Source: Ponticoccus alexandrii (GTDB lineage: Bacteria > Pseudomonadota > Alphaproteobacteria > Rhodobacterales > Rhodobacteraceae). Taken from it: 64,000 bases of DNA. The notes below the pieces were generated by a model. That model ran no database searches. It was not told the origin of the DNA and was given only the letters and a program-made list of their open reading frames with translations. The DNA lies in the NCBI RefSeq assembly GCF_016806125.1, contig NZ_CP047167.1, forward strand, positions 1 to 64,000, written 5' to 3'. A program made the position numbers and the translations under genes. How positions within the stretch are numbered: the stretch's first letter is position 1; every line of letters starts with the position of its first letter. Below are positions 54,627 through 63,740 of the stretch, piece by piece.

Positions 54627-56018
54627 TCAGGGCGCAAGCTTGTCCGGGTTGACCACGGCAGGCAGGCTCAAGTCGACAATCAGACCCGGGTGGTTGTCAC
54701 GCAAAGTGACCTGACCACCATGCTTTTCGGCAATCGCACGCACGAGCGCGAGGCCAAGGCCGGTCCCGGGTTTGGAGCGGCTAGGGTCAAGCCTTTGGAA
54801 TGGCTCGAAAACTTTCTCTTTCGAGTCATCCGGGATACCGGGCCCTGTATCTGCCACGATGATGCGAATGCGGCCTTTCTCATGGCCCAAACTCACCGTG
54901 ATGACATTGCCCTCCGAGCCGTGGGTGACCGCGTTGTCAAACAGGTTCGCCACCATCTGCTGCAGCATCTGGCCGTCACCCATCACCGAGAAGTTATCCA
55001 ACTCTTTGAAGTCAAAAGAGAAAGCCTGCCCGGAATCCTCGGCGATGGGGGCGAAGGTCTCCACCATGTCGATCACCAGCGCCTTGAGATCAACGCGCAG
55101 GGTCAGCCGCTCCGTGCCGGAGGCTTCAATGCGGGAGAGTTGCAGGTAGGTATCGAAGATGACACGCATGGTGTCCAGCTCGGCCTGCGTGTCGGCGAGC
55201 GCGTCGGCGGGATCGTCGCCACGCTCCACCAATGACGTTGCTTTCTCCAGCGAAAGATAGGCGCGGCCAAGCGGAGATTTCAGATCGTGAGCCGTCGCTG
55301 CGGCGGTGTTGCGCGTCGTTGCCATCATCCGGGAAAGACGGTCGAAATGCGTGTTCATCTGACGCGCAATCCGGTCGATCTGCGTGTTGCCGCCGTTCTC
55401 CGCGATGCGGACCTCGGTATCTCCGTCGCTGGTGCGTGAGAGCGCGGATTCGATGTCGCGCAAACGTTGCAGGCTTCTGGCGCTGAGGAAATAGCCGACG
55501 GTCAGCATCGTGAGAATGACGATGAAACCGCTGATCGTCAGGGCGCGAAAAACCAGAACCTGCGTGCGATAGAGAAGATCCAGCCGCAGTCCGACCGTCA
55601 GGGTCCTGTTGGACAACGGCCCGGTGAAATAGATGTAATCGAGCGCCATCGCCTGCGGAGCCGCTGCTGCATGATCCAGCGGCCCGATCTGCAGACCCTG
55701 GCCCTCGGGACGGGACAGGATGTTGCCAGCAACGAATTCACCAGCCCCATTGAACAGGGCCGCTGCATGATGGGGACCAGTCGTGCGTTGCGACATGGTT
55801 TCAATGGCCTCGGCGACGTGGTCCTGAGACTCGCTTTCATGCTCGGCCGCGATGATGTTCCATCGTTGCTGAACATCCTGCCCGAGCTCATCGAGCAGAC
55901 TGCGTTCGAGATAGGTGAGCGTGACCCACCCGAACAGGACAAGCACCACGACAAATGCGAGCGCGGATCGCAGGACGGCCGCGAAGGCGTCGCCCGAGAG
56001 GATGTCACCGCGGTCCAT
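54627..56018 (-). CDS. Sensor histidine kinase
   Basis: 463 residues with two transmembrane helices (about 15-35 and 165-185) flanking a periplasmic sensor domain of about 130 residues. Then HAMP, H-box ATAHDLKSPLGRAYLSLE with the phosphorylated His, N-box MVANLFDNAVTHG, G1 VADTGPGIPDD and G2 GTGLGLALVRAI. It phosphorylates the response regulator encoded just upstream; the start overlaps that gene by 14 bp. It is in the QseC/PhoQ-like group. The neighbouring genes (HdeD, MprF) suggest sensing of acid, cationic peptides or membrane stress; this is inference. Confidence 0.93.
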   Translation of the reverse strand: MDRGDILSGDAFAAVLRSALAFVVVLVLFGWVTLTYLERSLLDELGQDVQQRWNIIAAEHESESQDHVAEAIETMSQRTTGPHHAAALFNGAGEFVAGNILSRPEGQGLQIGPLDHAAAAPQAMALDYIYFTGPLSNRTLTVGLRLDLLYRTQVLVFRALTISGFIVILTMLTVGYFLSARSLQRLRDIESALSRTSDGDTEVRIAENGGNTQIDRIARQMNTHFDRLSRMMATTRNTAAATAHDLKSPLGRAYLSLEKATSLVERGDDPADALADTQAELDTMRVIFDTYLQLSRIEASGTERLTLRVDLKALVIDMVETFAPIAEDSGQAFSFDFKELDNFSVMGDGQMLQQMVANLFDNAVTHGSEGNVITVSLGHEKGRIRIIVADTGPGIPDDSKEKVFEPFQRLDPSRSKPGTGLGLALVRAIAEKHGGQVTLRDNHPGLIVDLSLPAVVNPDKLAP

Positions 56019-56682
56019 GCATGCAATACCCGGTGTTGCGGATCGTGTGGATCAAACGGGTGTCGAACGGCTTGTCGACCTTTGTGCGCAGTCTGCTCAC
56101 ATGGGTTTCGACCACCGTTGTGTTGGGTTCGAAATTGAAGTTCCAGACCCGCTCCAACAGCAATGTGCGCGTCACGACCCGCCCCGAATTGCGCATCAGG
56201 ATTTCGAGGATGCTGAATTCCTTGTTGTGCAATTCGATCACGCTGCCCTGACGTGTCGCCGTGCGCGACAGAAGATCGAGCGTCAGGTCGTGCACGCTCA
56301 TCGTAGGCTCGGAACGTGTCTCGCTCTTGCGCCGGACAATCGCATCGATGCGCGCCACGAGCTCGGAGAAGTGGAACGGTTTGGGCAGATAGTCGTCCCC
56401 GCCCGCAGCCAGACCCTCCACGCGGTCGTCCACCTGTCCCAGAGCGGTCAGGAACAGAACAGGCAGGGGTTTCTGGGACGCTCTGAGCGCTTTGAGCACC
56501 GACAAACCGTCCATGCCCGGCAACATGCGGTCCAGGATCGCGAGATCGCATTCGTTATAAAGACAATAGCTGAGCGCATCCCGGCCATCGGCGACATGTT
56601 CTACGGAATGCCCATGTTCCGACAGTCCGGACACGATGTAGCCAGCGATTTTGGCGTCGTCTTCGGCGAGAAGAATTTTCAT
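56005..56682 (-). CDS. OmpR/PhoB-family response regulator
   Basis: 225 residues from ATG 56682 (MKILLAEDDAKIAGYIVSGL). The receiver domain has acidic residues DD at the start, phosphorylated Asp in LAILDRMLPGMDGL and Lys in LPKPFHFSEL. The C-terminal winged helix reads ELHNKEFSILEILMRNSGRV and VVETHVSRLRTKVD. Divergent from the hdeD-type gene across about 165 bp. Confidence 0.94.
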   Translation of the reverse strand: MKILLAEDDAKIAGYIVSGLSEHGHSVEHVADGRDALSYCLYNECDLAILDRMLPGMDGLSVLKALRASQKPLPVLFLTALGQVDDRVEGLAAGGDDYLPKPFHFSELVARIDAIVRRKSETRSEPTMSVHDLTLDLLSRTATRQGSVIELHNKEFSILEILMRNSGRVVTRTLLLERVWNFNFEPNTTVVETHVSRLRTKVDKPFDTRLIHTIRNTGYCMHGPR

Positions 56683-56740
56683 CGGTGTCAATCTCCTGCC
56701 TTTCATATAGAGAACGCAGGTGACGGTTTGCCAGCGAAAC

Positions 56741-56765
56741 ACCTTACTTTGCATGTTTGTAAGGT
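56741..56765. promoter_or_regulatory. Inverted repeat in the response regulator/hdeD divergent gap
   Basis: ACCTTAC and GTAAGGT, 7-bp perfect arms separated by 11 bp (one helix turn between half-sites plus arm length), lie between the divergent response regulator and hdeD-type genes. A good candidate for the response-regulator binding site. Confidence 0.4.
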
Positions 56766-56846
56766 TCGCGCGAAGCCCGGGCGAGGGCCGGGGGTTAGAT
56801 CCGTATCCAAGGCGGGCTCAACGACCGTGCCGATGGAGGCAATCAA

Positions 56847-57410
56847 ATGCAGACGTATCTATCCAATCTGAAATCCTCTGTACGACCGGAAGTGAATCGT
56901 GCGGATGTCAGGAACCTGAGACTGGTCGGCATCATTCTTCTGGTGATCGGCGTCCTTGCCATCGGGCTTCCACACATCGCAACTCTGGGGGCCGAACAGC
57001 TGACGGCATGGATGCTGACGCTCTGGGGGGCGATTGGACTGTGGTTTTCCTGGGCCATCAGGCCGGCACCGGAATCGCGTATCGGTTTCGTGGCCTTTGG
57101 CCTGATCTGCGCGGTCGGTATCGCCCTTGTCCTGTTTCCGTACGCGGGCATCGCCGCGTTGACGGTGCTGATGATGCTGTCCTTCCTGATCGAGGGGCTG
57201 CTCTCGATCATCTTCGCCCTGCGGAGCAGCACCTATGTCAAAAACTGGGGATGGCTGGTGTTCAGCGGCCTGTGCGCCTTTGTGGCTGGCATGGTGATCC
57301 TGTTCGGCTGGCCTTGGACGGCAAGCTGGACGCTGGGCCTCATGCTGGGTGTCAACTTCCTCTCGACCGGATTGTCGCTGGTCATGCTGGCAAACCCGCC
57401 ACGAACCTGA
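56847..57410 (+). CDS. HdeD/DUF308-family membrane protein
   Basis: 187 residues with six hydrophobic segments (LVGIILLVIGVLAIGLP, MLTLWGAIGLWFSWAI, IGFVAFGLICAVGIALVLFP and three more). HdeD proteins are associated with acid resistance. Faces the two-component system and precedes mprF on the same strand. The 204-bp gap that follows it, to 57614, shows no recognisable gene. Confidence 0.82.
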   Translation: MQTYLSNLKSSVRPEVNRADVRNLRLVGIILLVIGVLAIGLPHIATLGAEQLTAWMLTLWGAIGLWFSWAIRPAPESRIGFVAFGLICAVGIALVLFPYAGIAALTVLMMLSFLIEGLLSIIFALRSSTYVKNWGWLVFSGLCAFVAGMVILFGWPWTASWTLGLMLGVNFLSTGLSLVMLANPPRT

Positions 57411-57614
57411 GCTGAATATGCGTGATGATGCAGGAGCATTTTGCACCTGCATTCTTTCGGGACGACCTGCCGCCATCAAAGTGATCGGCCCTGGCATGAT
57501 GTGTGCCTGAGGACCTGCGGAGCGAGGATGATCCCGATCACCTACTTGCCCATCGACTGGGACGGCATGCCTTGCGGCAGAAATTCCAGGTCGACCTTCC
57601 CGAGGACGCTGTGA

Positions 57615-60203
57615 ATGACCACCGCCATGACCCGGACGCGCCTGTCACGCGTGCTCCGCATGTTCGAACACCCTGCCTTCAAAATCGTGATTCCGCTGGT
57701 TATCGGAGCAATCGCCGTTGTCGTCCTGCATCGTCTTGCCAGCCATGTGCGATGGACAGATGTGCGAGTGGATCTCGGCGCGGCCCAACCGACGATCCTT
57801 CTGGCGGCGCTTGGCTGTACAATCGTCAGCTTTGCGGGGATCGCGGCTTATGATGCTCTGGCCGTGCGAGCGGTGGCGCCCGGCGTAATGCCCAGACATA
57901 TCCCCCTTGTTGGCGGAGCGGCGGGTTATGCCATCTCCGGGCTGCTCGGGGTGTCCTACCTGACAGGCACCGCTGTGCGACATCAGGTCTATTCCTCCTT
58001 CGGTCTCGACCTCGTCAAGATCACCGCGGTTGTCGCGATTTCCTGGACAGGGTTTCTCTCGGCGCTGATCCTGTGCCTTGGAGCGCTGCTGGCGTTCCAT
58101 CCGACGGGGCTGAGCGCGGTCATCGCCATCGCTCCCGCGATCGAGACAGCGGCCGGACTTGTCCTGCTGTTCGCGTTCGGCGGCTATCTTGTCTGGTTGG
58201 CCAAGGGAAAAAGGCAGGTGACGACGGGGGACCACGTGACTGCGTTGCCGGGACCGTCGCAGGCCATTGGGCTGACGCTGGCGGGACTTCTCGATCTGTC
58301 GGGGGCTGCTCTGACGCTCTACGTGCTCATGCCGGCCGATCTCGTGCAAAGCCTCCCTTTTTTCGCAATCGTCTTTGTTGCGGCGGTTGGTCTTGGGGTG
58401 CTCAGTCATGCGCCTGGCGGACTGGGCGCGTTTGAAGCGACGATGATTGCAGGCCTCGGTGCCGCCGGTCGTTCAGACGCGCTGGCGGCGTTGTTGCTTT
58501 ATCGGATGATCTACACCGTCTTTCCATTCGTTGTCGCGGCACTCGGGCTGAGCATCGCCGCTGCATTGGCTCATCGGGGAAAGCTTCACGGCACATCGAG
58601 CGCTCTCTGGCGCGCGGTGAAGCCCTTCGTTCCGACATTGGCAGCCGCGCTCGCCATGTTGGCGGGGATCGTCCTTCTCGTCTCGGGCAACCTGCCCGCC
58701 GAAGGGTCCCGGCTGGAGATTCTGCGCGACATCTTCCCTCTGGGTGTCGTAGAAGCGTCGAATGTGGTCGGCAGCCTTGTGGGCGCTTTGCTGATCGTCG
58801 TGGCCGCGGGACTTTACCGCAAGCTGTACCGCGCCTGGCTGCTTGTCATGATCCTGCTCGGGGTAGGCTTCGTGGCCTCGCTGGCCAAGGGACTCGACTG
58901 GGTCGAAGCGCTGTCGATGCTGGGAACGCTCGTGGCGCTGGGTTTGATCAGACCTGCCTTCTATCGCGCTGATGACATGTCGCTTTTCCGGCTGGACAGA
59001 GAGTGGCTGCTGAGCCTGCTGGTGCTGTCTGCGGCCATCGTCTGGATCGGTTTCTTTGCCTATGATCATGTCGATTACCGAAATGCCCTGTGGTGGCAAT
59101 TCACCTGGGATGGCGATGCCTCGCGGTTCCTGCGGGCCAGCCTGGTCCTCGCGACGGTTCTGTCGGCAGTCGCGGTCAATTCGCTCATCAATCATCGCAG
59201 GCGGCTCCCGCCGACCGGCGACATTCCCGAGATCGTCCGGCGGCTTGTCGCACAGAGCGAAGACACGGAAGCCAACATTGCCCTGACCGGCGACAAGCAG
59301 TTCCTGATTTCGCCGGATGAAACGGCCTTTTTGGCCTATGCGGACACTGGCAAATCGCTGATCGCACAGGGCGATCCGGTGGGCGAGGCTGCTACCGGGC
59401 GCGCCCTGATCTGGGCGCTCCGGGAACAAGCCTATCGCGCGGGCAAACGTGTGGCGTTCTATTCGGTGTCGGCTGCCTATTTGCCAACCTATCTGGACCT
59501 TGGGCTTTCAATCCTCAAGATCGGCGAGGTCGCGCGGGTCGATCTGAGCGGCTTCAGCCTTGACGGTTCCAAACGCAAGGGCCTGCGGCAGGCGCGCAAC
59601 CGCTCTGTGCGAGACGGTTACGTCTTCGAGGTTGTGCCGCAGGCCGAGGCTCAGGCCATCCTTCCGGAGTTGCGGCACATATCGGATGCCTGGCTCGCGC
59701 ATAAACAGGGTGAGGAAAAGGGGTTTTCGCTGGGCGCCTTCACGGACGAGTACATGCGCAATTTCGACATGGCCGTTCTGCGCGATGCCGAAGGCCGGAT
59801 CGTCGCGTTTGCCAACCTTTTCCAAGGCGCGGAACACAGCGAGCTGTCCCTCGACCTCATGCGCTATCTGCCCGACGCTCCGCATTTCGCCATGGATGCC
59901 CTGTTTGCCGAAATGTTGCTTTGGGGCGCGACGCAGGGCTATCGGTGGATGTCGCTGGGTGCTGCGCCTTTCGCCGGGGTCGAGAACCGCCAACTGGCTC
60001 CGCTCTGGAACCGGATCGGCGGGTTCATCTACGAGCACGGCGACCATTTCTACAACTTCGAAGGCCTGCGGTCCTTCAAGGAGAAATTCGATCCGATCTG
60101 GTCGCCGAATTATCTCGCCTGTCCAGGCGGACTGGCGGCTCCGGGCATTCTTTACGAGGTCAACGTGCTGGTATCGGGCGGGCTTCGCGGATTGATGAAA
60201 TAG
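57615..60203 (+). CDS. mprF: Phosphatidylglycerol lysyltransferase/flippase, MprF-like
   Basis: 862 residues. The N-terminal part has about 14 transmembrane helices (flippase domain; for example HAPGGLGAFEATMIAGLGAA). The C-terminal soluble domain (from about residue 530) is the aminoacyl-PG synthase: DETAFLAYADTGKSLIAQGD, GLRQARNRSVRDGYVFEV, WMSLGAAPFAGVENRQLAPL and YNFEGLRSFKEKFDPIW. It transfers an amino acid from aminoacyl-tRNA to phosphatidylglycerol and flips the product, lowering surface negative charge and giving resistance to cationic peptides. Full length. Confidence 0.93.
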   Translation: MTTAMTRTRLSRVLRMFEHPAFKIVIPLVIGAIAVVVLHRLASHVRWTDVRVDLGAAQPTILLAALGCTIVSFAGIAAYDALAVRAVAPGVMPRHIPLVGGAAGYAISGLLGVSYLTGTAVRHQVYSSFGLDLVKITAVVAISWTGFLSALILCLGALLAFHPTGLSAVIAIAPAIETAAGLVLLFAFGGYLVWLAKGKRQVTTGDHVTALPGPSQAIGLTLAGLLDLSGAALTLYVLMPADLVQSLPFFAIVFVAAVGLGVLSHAPGGLGAFEATMIAGLGAAGRSDALAALLLYRMIYTVFPFVVAALGLSIAAALAHRGKLHGTSSALWRAVKPFVPTLAAALAMLAGIVLLVSGNLPAEGSRLEILRDIFPLGVVEASNVVGSLVGALLIVVAAGLYRKLYRAWLLVMILLGVGFVASLAKGLDWVEALSMLGTLVALGLIRPAFYRADDMSLFRLDREWLLSLLVLSAAIVWIGFFAYDHVDYRNALWWQFTWDGDASRFLRASLVLATVLSAVAVNSLINHRRRLPPTGDIPEIVRRLVAQSEDTEANIALTGDKQFLISPDETAFLAYADTGKSLIAQGDPVGEAATGRALIWALREQAYRAGKRVAFYSVSAAYLPTYLDLGLSILKIGEVARVDLSGFSLDGSKRKGLRQARNRSVRDGYVFEVVPQAEAQAILPELRHISDAWLAHKQGEEKGFSLGAFTDEYMRNFDMAVLRDAEGRIVAFANLFQGAEHSELSLDLMRYLPDAPHFAMDALFAEMLLWGATQGYRWMSLGAAPFAGVENRQLAPLWNRIGGFIYEHGDHFYNFEGLRSFKEKFDPIWSPNYLACPGGLAAPGILYEVNVLVSGGLRGLMK

Positions 60204-60234
60204 GAAAGCCGGCAGCGTCATCGGTTGGCCTGGG

Positions 60235-60864
60235 ATGCGAGACATGAACAAGCGGATATTGAAGAGCAGCGCCCGGGGATTGGGGCGGCTTCGGTTTACG
60301 CTCGTCTTTCTCGGGGTGATGTTGGTGGCGAATGTCCTGGCCGGGACAGTCTTCGGGCCGCTCACGCCTGAGCTGCTGTCGGCATGGGGCATCGGGGTGG
60401 ATCCTGTGCGGGATGGCCAGATTGCACGGTTTGTGACCGCAATCTTCCTGTCGCACGGACCTTCGATGTTGATACGTCAGTTTATCTTCGCCGCCACGGT
60501 GATCGGCACGGTCGAGTGGTTGTGGGGCAGTTGGCGGGCGATGGCTCTGTTCTTCGGGATCGACATTTCGGCGACGACGATCTTGCTGTCCTGCATCGCG
60601 CTGGTGCCGCAACTCGCGGGATCGGAACATATCAACGATGTCGGCATGTCCATGGGCGGCTTTGGCCTGATTGGCGTTCTGCTTGCAACATCGCGGGTCA
60701 GGTGGATCGGTCTCGCCGTGGTCAGCCTCGGCGTCGGCGTGAAATACGCGCTTGTTCCAGAGCCTTTGGCCGACGGCGGCCACATCATTGCACTGTGGGT
60801 CGGAGCATGTGTCGGACAGGTCTGGTCCCGGAGGGCTGCGCTGGCAGTTGGCCTTCGTCCGTAG
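60235..60864 (+). CDS. Rhomboid-like membrane protein
   Basis: 209 residues with about six hydrophobic segments. GMSMGGFGLIGVLL fits the serine-containing GxSx(G) region of rhomboid proteases and DGGHIIALWVGACVG fits the later histidine helix. The motif is divergent, so it may be a rhomboid-like relative rather than an active protease. A start at the second ATG (60244) is possible. It lies 31 bp after mprF and is probably co-transcribed. Confidence 0.62.
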   Translation: MRDMNKRILKSSARGLGRLRFTLVFLGVMLVANVLAGTVFGPLTPELLSAWGIGVDPVRDGQIARFVTAIFLSHGPSMLIRQFIFAATVIGTVEWLWGSWRAMALFFGIDISATTILLSCIALVPQLAGSEHINDVGMSMGGFGLIGVLLATSRVRWIGLAVVSLGVGVKYALVPEPLADGGHIIALWVGACVGQVWSRRAALAVGLRP

Positions 60865-60912
60865 CCGACATCCGGCATTTCGTCACATGAACAGGGGGAG
60901 CGGCGTGCTGCC

Positions 60913-60946
60913 ATCGGACGAACCATCGTAAAATGGTTCGTCCGAT
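60913..60946. terminator. Strong inverted repeat between convergent genes
   Basis: Perfect 14-bp arms (ATCGGACGAACCAT and complement) with a 6-nt loop, between the rhomboid-like and emrB-type genes that converge on it. It has no T-run but is placed as a bidirectional terminator. Confidence 0.65.
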
Positions 60947-60995
60947 CGTCGTGGCAAAGCCAGCTTGGAGTACTGTCTTGCGTTTGTTGCCAATG

Positions 60996-62525
60996 CTAGT
61001 GGGCCATGGCTGGCGCGGCGGAGGCTTTCGGGCGTTGCAGGATCAGGACAACCGGCAACATCAGGAAGGCGGCGGCCCCGGTCAGAAAAAACGCGTCCTG
61101 GAACGCCAGAAGGCTGGCCTGTTGCTGGATCTGTGCTGCGATCTGGGCTGCGCCCTCCGCCGAGGCGGGATCGAGCCCGAGGGGCGCAAGCCAGGCCCGC
61201 GCCGCCGGGTCGAAGGGGGTGATGCCAGAGGCCAGTGTTGCGTAGTGAAACTGCATCCGGCTGGCGACCTGCCAGCCCACGAGGGCGATCCCCACCGAAG
61301 ATCCCAGCGAACGCGTCACGCCATAGATGCCGGACGCCTCATCCTGCCGGTTCGGGCCGATGTTCTGGAAGGCCAGCGTCGACATCGGGACAAAGAACAG
61401 CCCCATTCCGAGACCCGAGATGATGCCCGGCACCGCGAGGTCCCAGAATCCGGCATTCAGGTTGAGCAGGCCCAGAAGGATATTGCCGGTTCCTGTCATT
61501 ACGAGCCCGACGGCAAGTAATTTGCGAGGATCAAAGCGGGACACCAGAACCGATCCTGTCAGAACCATCGATATGCCTCCCGCGATGCCGCGCGGGATGA
61601 ACAGGAAACCGGCATCCAGAACCGGATAGCCCAGAAGCCCTTGTACGAAGAGCGGCAGGATCGCGATGGAGCCGAACATGGCCACGCCGAACCCGAGGAT
61701 CGCGACGTTTGCGCCCGCAAAGCTCCGGTCCCGGAACAGTGAGAAGTCGATGATGTTGTCGGCCTTGCCGCGCCCGCGAAGGACAAAGCTTGTGGCGCAG
61801 GCGATCATGATGATCGCGGCAACCTGGATCAGCCTGGAGGCAAACCAGTCGCGGCTTTCGCCCAGATCCAGCATCAGCTGCAACGACGCTATGGCTCCGA
61901 CCATCAATGCCAATCCGGCCCAATCCACCTTGATGCGCTTCGTATCTTCGGACCTCAGCTCTCCTGACATCATGGTCAGGGCAAAGGCCGCGATAGGCAG
62001 GTTGACGTAGAAGACGGCTCGCCAAGAGAAATATTCGGTCAACAGAGCGCCAAGCGTCGGGCCCAGCACCGGTGCCACGACGACGCCAAGACCGAAAAAC
62101 GCCATGGCTTGCCCCCGCTTTTCCTTTGGAAAGCTGTCAAACAGGATCGACTGCGACAACGGGATCAGGAACGCACCGAAGATGCCTTGGCCAAGACGGC
62201 AGGCGACCATGATCTCGACGCTCCACGACAGACCACATAGCGCCGAGAAGGTGGCAAAGCCTATGATCGCGGAGTTGATCAGTCGACGCCGCCCGAACAT
62301 CCGGACAAAAAAACCGGTCAAAGGCATGACCACGACCGAAGCAACGATATAGCTGGTGAGAATCCAGACGGTCTGGTCGTTGGTGATGCCGAACGCGGCC
62401 TGGATCTGGGGCAGGGCGACGTTGACGATGGTGCTGTCCAGCACTTCCAGAACCGCCGTCAGCACAACGGCCAGAACAATGGTCCAGCGGACAGGTCCCA
62501 CGCTTGAGGCAGCGTTGACGCTCAT
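60996..62525 (-). CDS. emrB: DHA2-family multidrug efflux permease, EmrB-like
   Basis: 509 residues and 14 predicted transmembrane helices. Motifs: LDSTIVNVALPQIQAAFG (motif D1), MPLTGFFVRMFGRRRLINSA (motif A), and GLGVVVAPVLGPTLGALLTE (motif C). It works with the EmrA-like adaptor encoded just upstream, with which it overlaps by ATGA, and an outer-membrane TolC-like channel elsewhere. Confidence 0.93.
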   Translation of the reverse strand: MSVNAASSVGPVRWTIVLAVVLTAVLEVLDSTIVNVALPQIQAAFGITNDQTVWILTSYIVASVVVMPLTGFFVRMFGRRRLINSAIIGFATFSALCGLSWSVEIMVACRLGQGIFGAFLIPLSQSILFDSFPKEKRGQAMAFFGLGVVVAPVLGPTLGALLTEYFSWRAVFYVNLPIAAFALTMMSGELRSEDTKRIKVDWAGLALMVGAIASLQLMLDLGESRDWFASRLIQVAAIIMIACATSFVLRGRGKADNIIDFSLFRDRSFAGANVAILGFGVAMFGSIAILPLFVQGLLGYPVLDAGFLFIPRGIAGGISMVLTGSVLVSRFDPRKLLAVGLVMTGTGNILLGLLNLNAGFWDLAVPGIISGLGMGLFFVPMSTLAFQNIGPNRQDEASGIYGVTRSLGSSVGIALVGWQVASRMQFHYATLASGITPFDPAARAWLAPLGLDPASAEGAAQIAAQIQQQASLLAFQDAFFLTGAAAFLMLPVVLILQRPKASAAPAMAH

Positions 62526-63532
62526 TTCGCGGCGTCCAGCCCGGAGGTGTCCACCGTCACGCGCGTGCTCGCGCCGACGCGCAGCTGCATGGTGGAGTCA
62601 TCGGGCCGGGTGTCGAGCGCGATACGGACCGGGAAGCGTTGCGTGACCTTGACCCAGTTGCCGCTGGCGTTCTGTGGCGGAAGCAGGGAGAAAACCGCGC
62701 CTGACCCGGCACCAAGACTTTGGACCGTGCCTTCGAGTGTCAGGCCGGGATACATGTCGATGTTGACCGTGACCGGCTGGCCTGGGCGCAGGCGCGCCAG
62801 ATCGGTTTCCTTGAAGTTCGCGTCGATCCACCAATCACCGTCCTCGACGAGCGAGAAGAGCGGTCCGTTCGGCGCAACGAGCGCGCCGGGTCTGAGATCG
62901 AGATTCGCCACCCAGCCCGAGACCGGTGCGGTTACCTTTGCCCGGGAGAGGTTGATCTGTGCCAGCGCCAGCTGTGCCTTGGCCGCGCGCACCGCTGGAT
63001 TGTCCTTGCCTGCCTGCCCGGCGCGTTGCCGGGCCGAGGCCAGTCCGGCTTCGGCGGTATCAAGCGCGGCTTTCGCCTGATCGCGTGTGGTTGTGGCCTG
63101 ATCCAGCGCAGCCTGCGCCACGTCGCCCAGCTTGAACAGCTTGTCGGTGCGGTCGTAGGCATCCTGTGCGTCTGTCAGGGCGGCGCGGGCGCTGTCCACA
63201 CGACCCGACAGCGACGAGAGGTCGGTGATCGAGGCATTGGTTTGCTGGACGGCGGTGTCATAGGCGGCCTGAGCGGCCTTCAGGGAGGCTTCCAGATCCG
63301 TCGTGTCGATCCGGAACAGCAGGTCGCCCTTGGTCACATGCTGGTTCTGGGAGACAGAAACCGTCTCTACCTTGCCGCCGACCTGCGGGGCGATGCTCAG
63401 AACGTTGGCCTTGAGATAAGCGTCGTCGGTCGAGGGATAGATGCTTTCGTGCTGCCACCAGAGCCACAGTCCGCCGCCGACAGCGACAACTGCAAGCGCA
63501 AGAATGATCGGTTTCAAATATTTCATGGTCAA
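62522..63532 (-). CDS. emrA: HlyD/EmrA-family efflux adaptor
   Basis: 336 residues with an N-terminal membrane anchor (IILALAVVAVGGGLWLWWQ), lipoyl halves (SIAPQVGGKVETVSVSQNQH and KVTAPVSGWVANLDLRPGAL) and an alpha-helical coiled-coil hairpin between them. Standard adaptor for EmrB in Gram-negative tripartite efflux. It overlaps emrB and follows the small DUF3096 gene. Confidence 0.93.
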   Translation of the reverse strand: MTMKYLKPIILALAVVAVGGGLWLWWQHESIYPSTDDAYLKANVLSIAPQVGGKVETVSVSQNQHVTKGDLLFRIDTTDLEASLKAAQAAYDTAVQQTNASITDLSSLSGRVDSARAALTDAQDAYDRTDKLFKLGDVAQAALDQATTTRDQAKAALDTAEAGLASARQRAGQAGKDNPAVRAAKAQLALAQINLSRAKVTAPVSGWVANLDLRPGALVAPNGPLFSLVEDGDWWIDANFKETDLARLRPGQPVTVNIDMYPGLTLEGTVQSLGAGSGAVFSLLPPQNASGNWVKVTQRFPVRIALDTRPDDSTMQLRVGASTRVTVDTSGLDAAK

Positions 63533-63590
63533 CCCTGCCGATAATCGGGCGGGCCCCTGTCACGGGGTCCGCAGCCAAATGGTCTGGCGC

Positions 63591-63740
63591 TCAGGCGCCG
63601 AAGACGTGAGGAAACAGCCCGGCCAGTCCGAAGAGGATGAGGTAACCGGCAATGACGTAGTTGAGAATCCTCGGAAAGATCAGGATCAGCACACCCGAGA
63701 TCAGCGCCAGCAGGGGCTGGAGGAAGACGACCGTGGTCAT
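63591..63740 (-). CDS. Small membrane protein, DUF3096-like
   Basis: A 49-residue protein (MTTVVFLQPLLALISGVLIL at the N-terminus, ending HVFGA) with two hydrophobic helices (the second around IAGYLILFGLAGLF). It overlaps the stop of the DUF1269-type gene by ATGA and precedes emrA by 58 bp. It matches the short family annotated DUF3096 as I remember it; function unknown. Confidence 0.7.
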   Translation of the reverse strand: MTTVVFLQPLLALISGVLILIFPRILNYVIAGYLILFGLAGLFPHVFGA

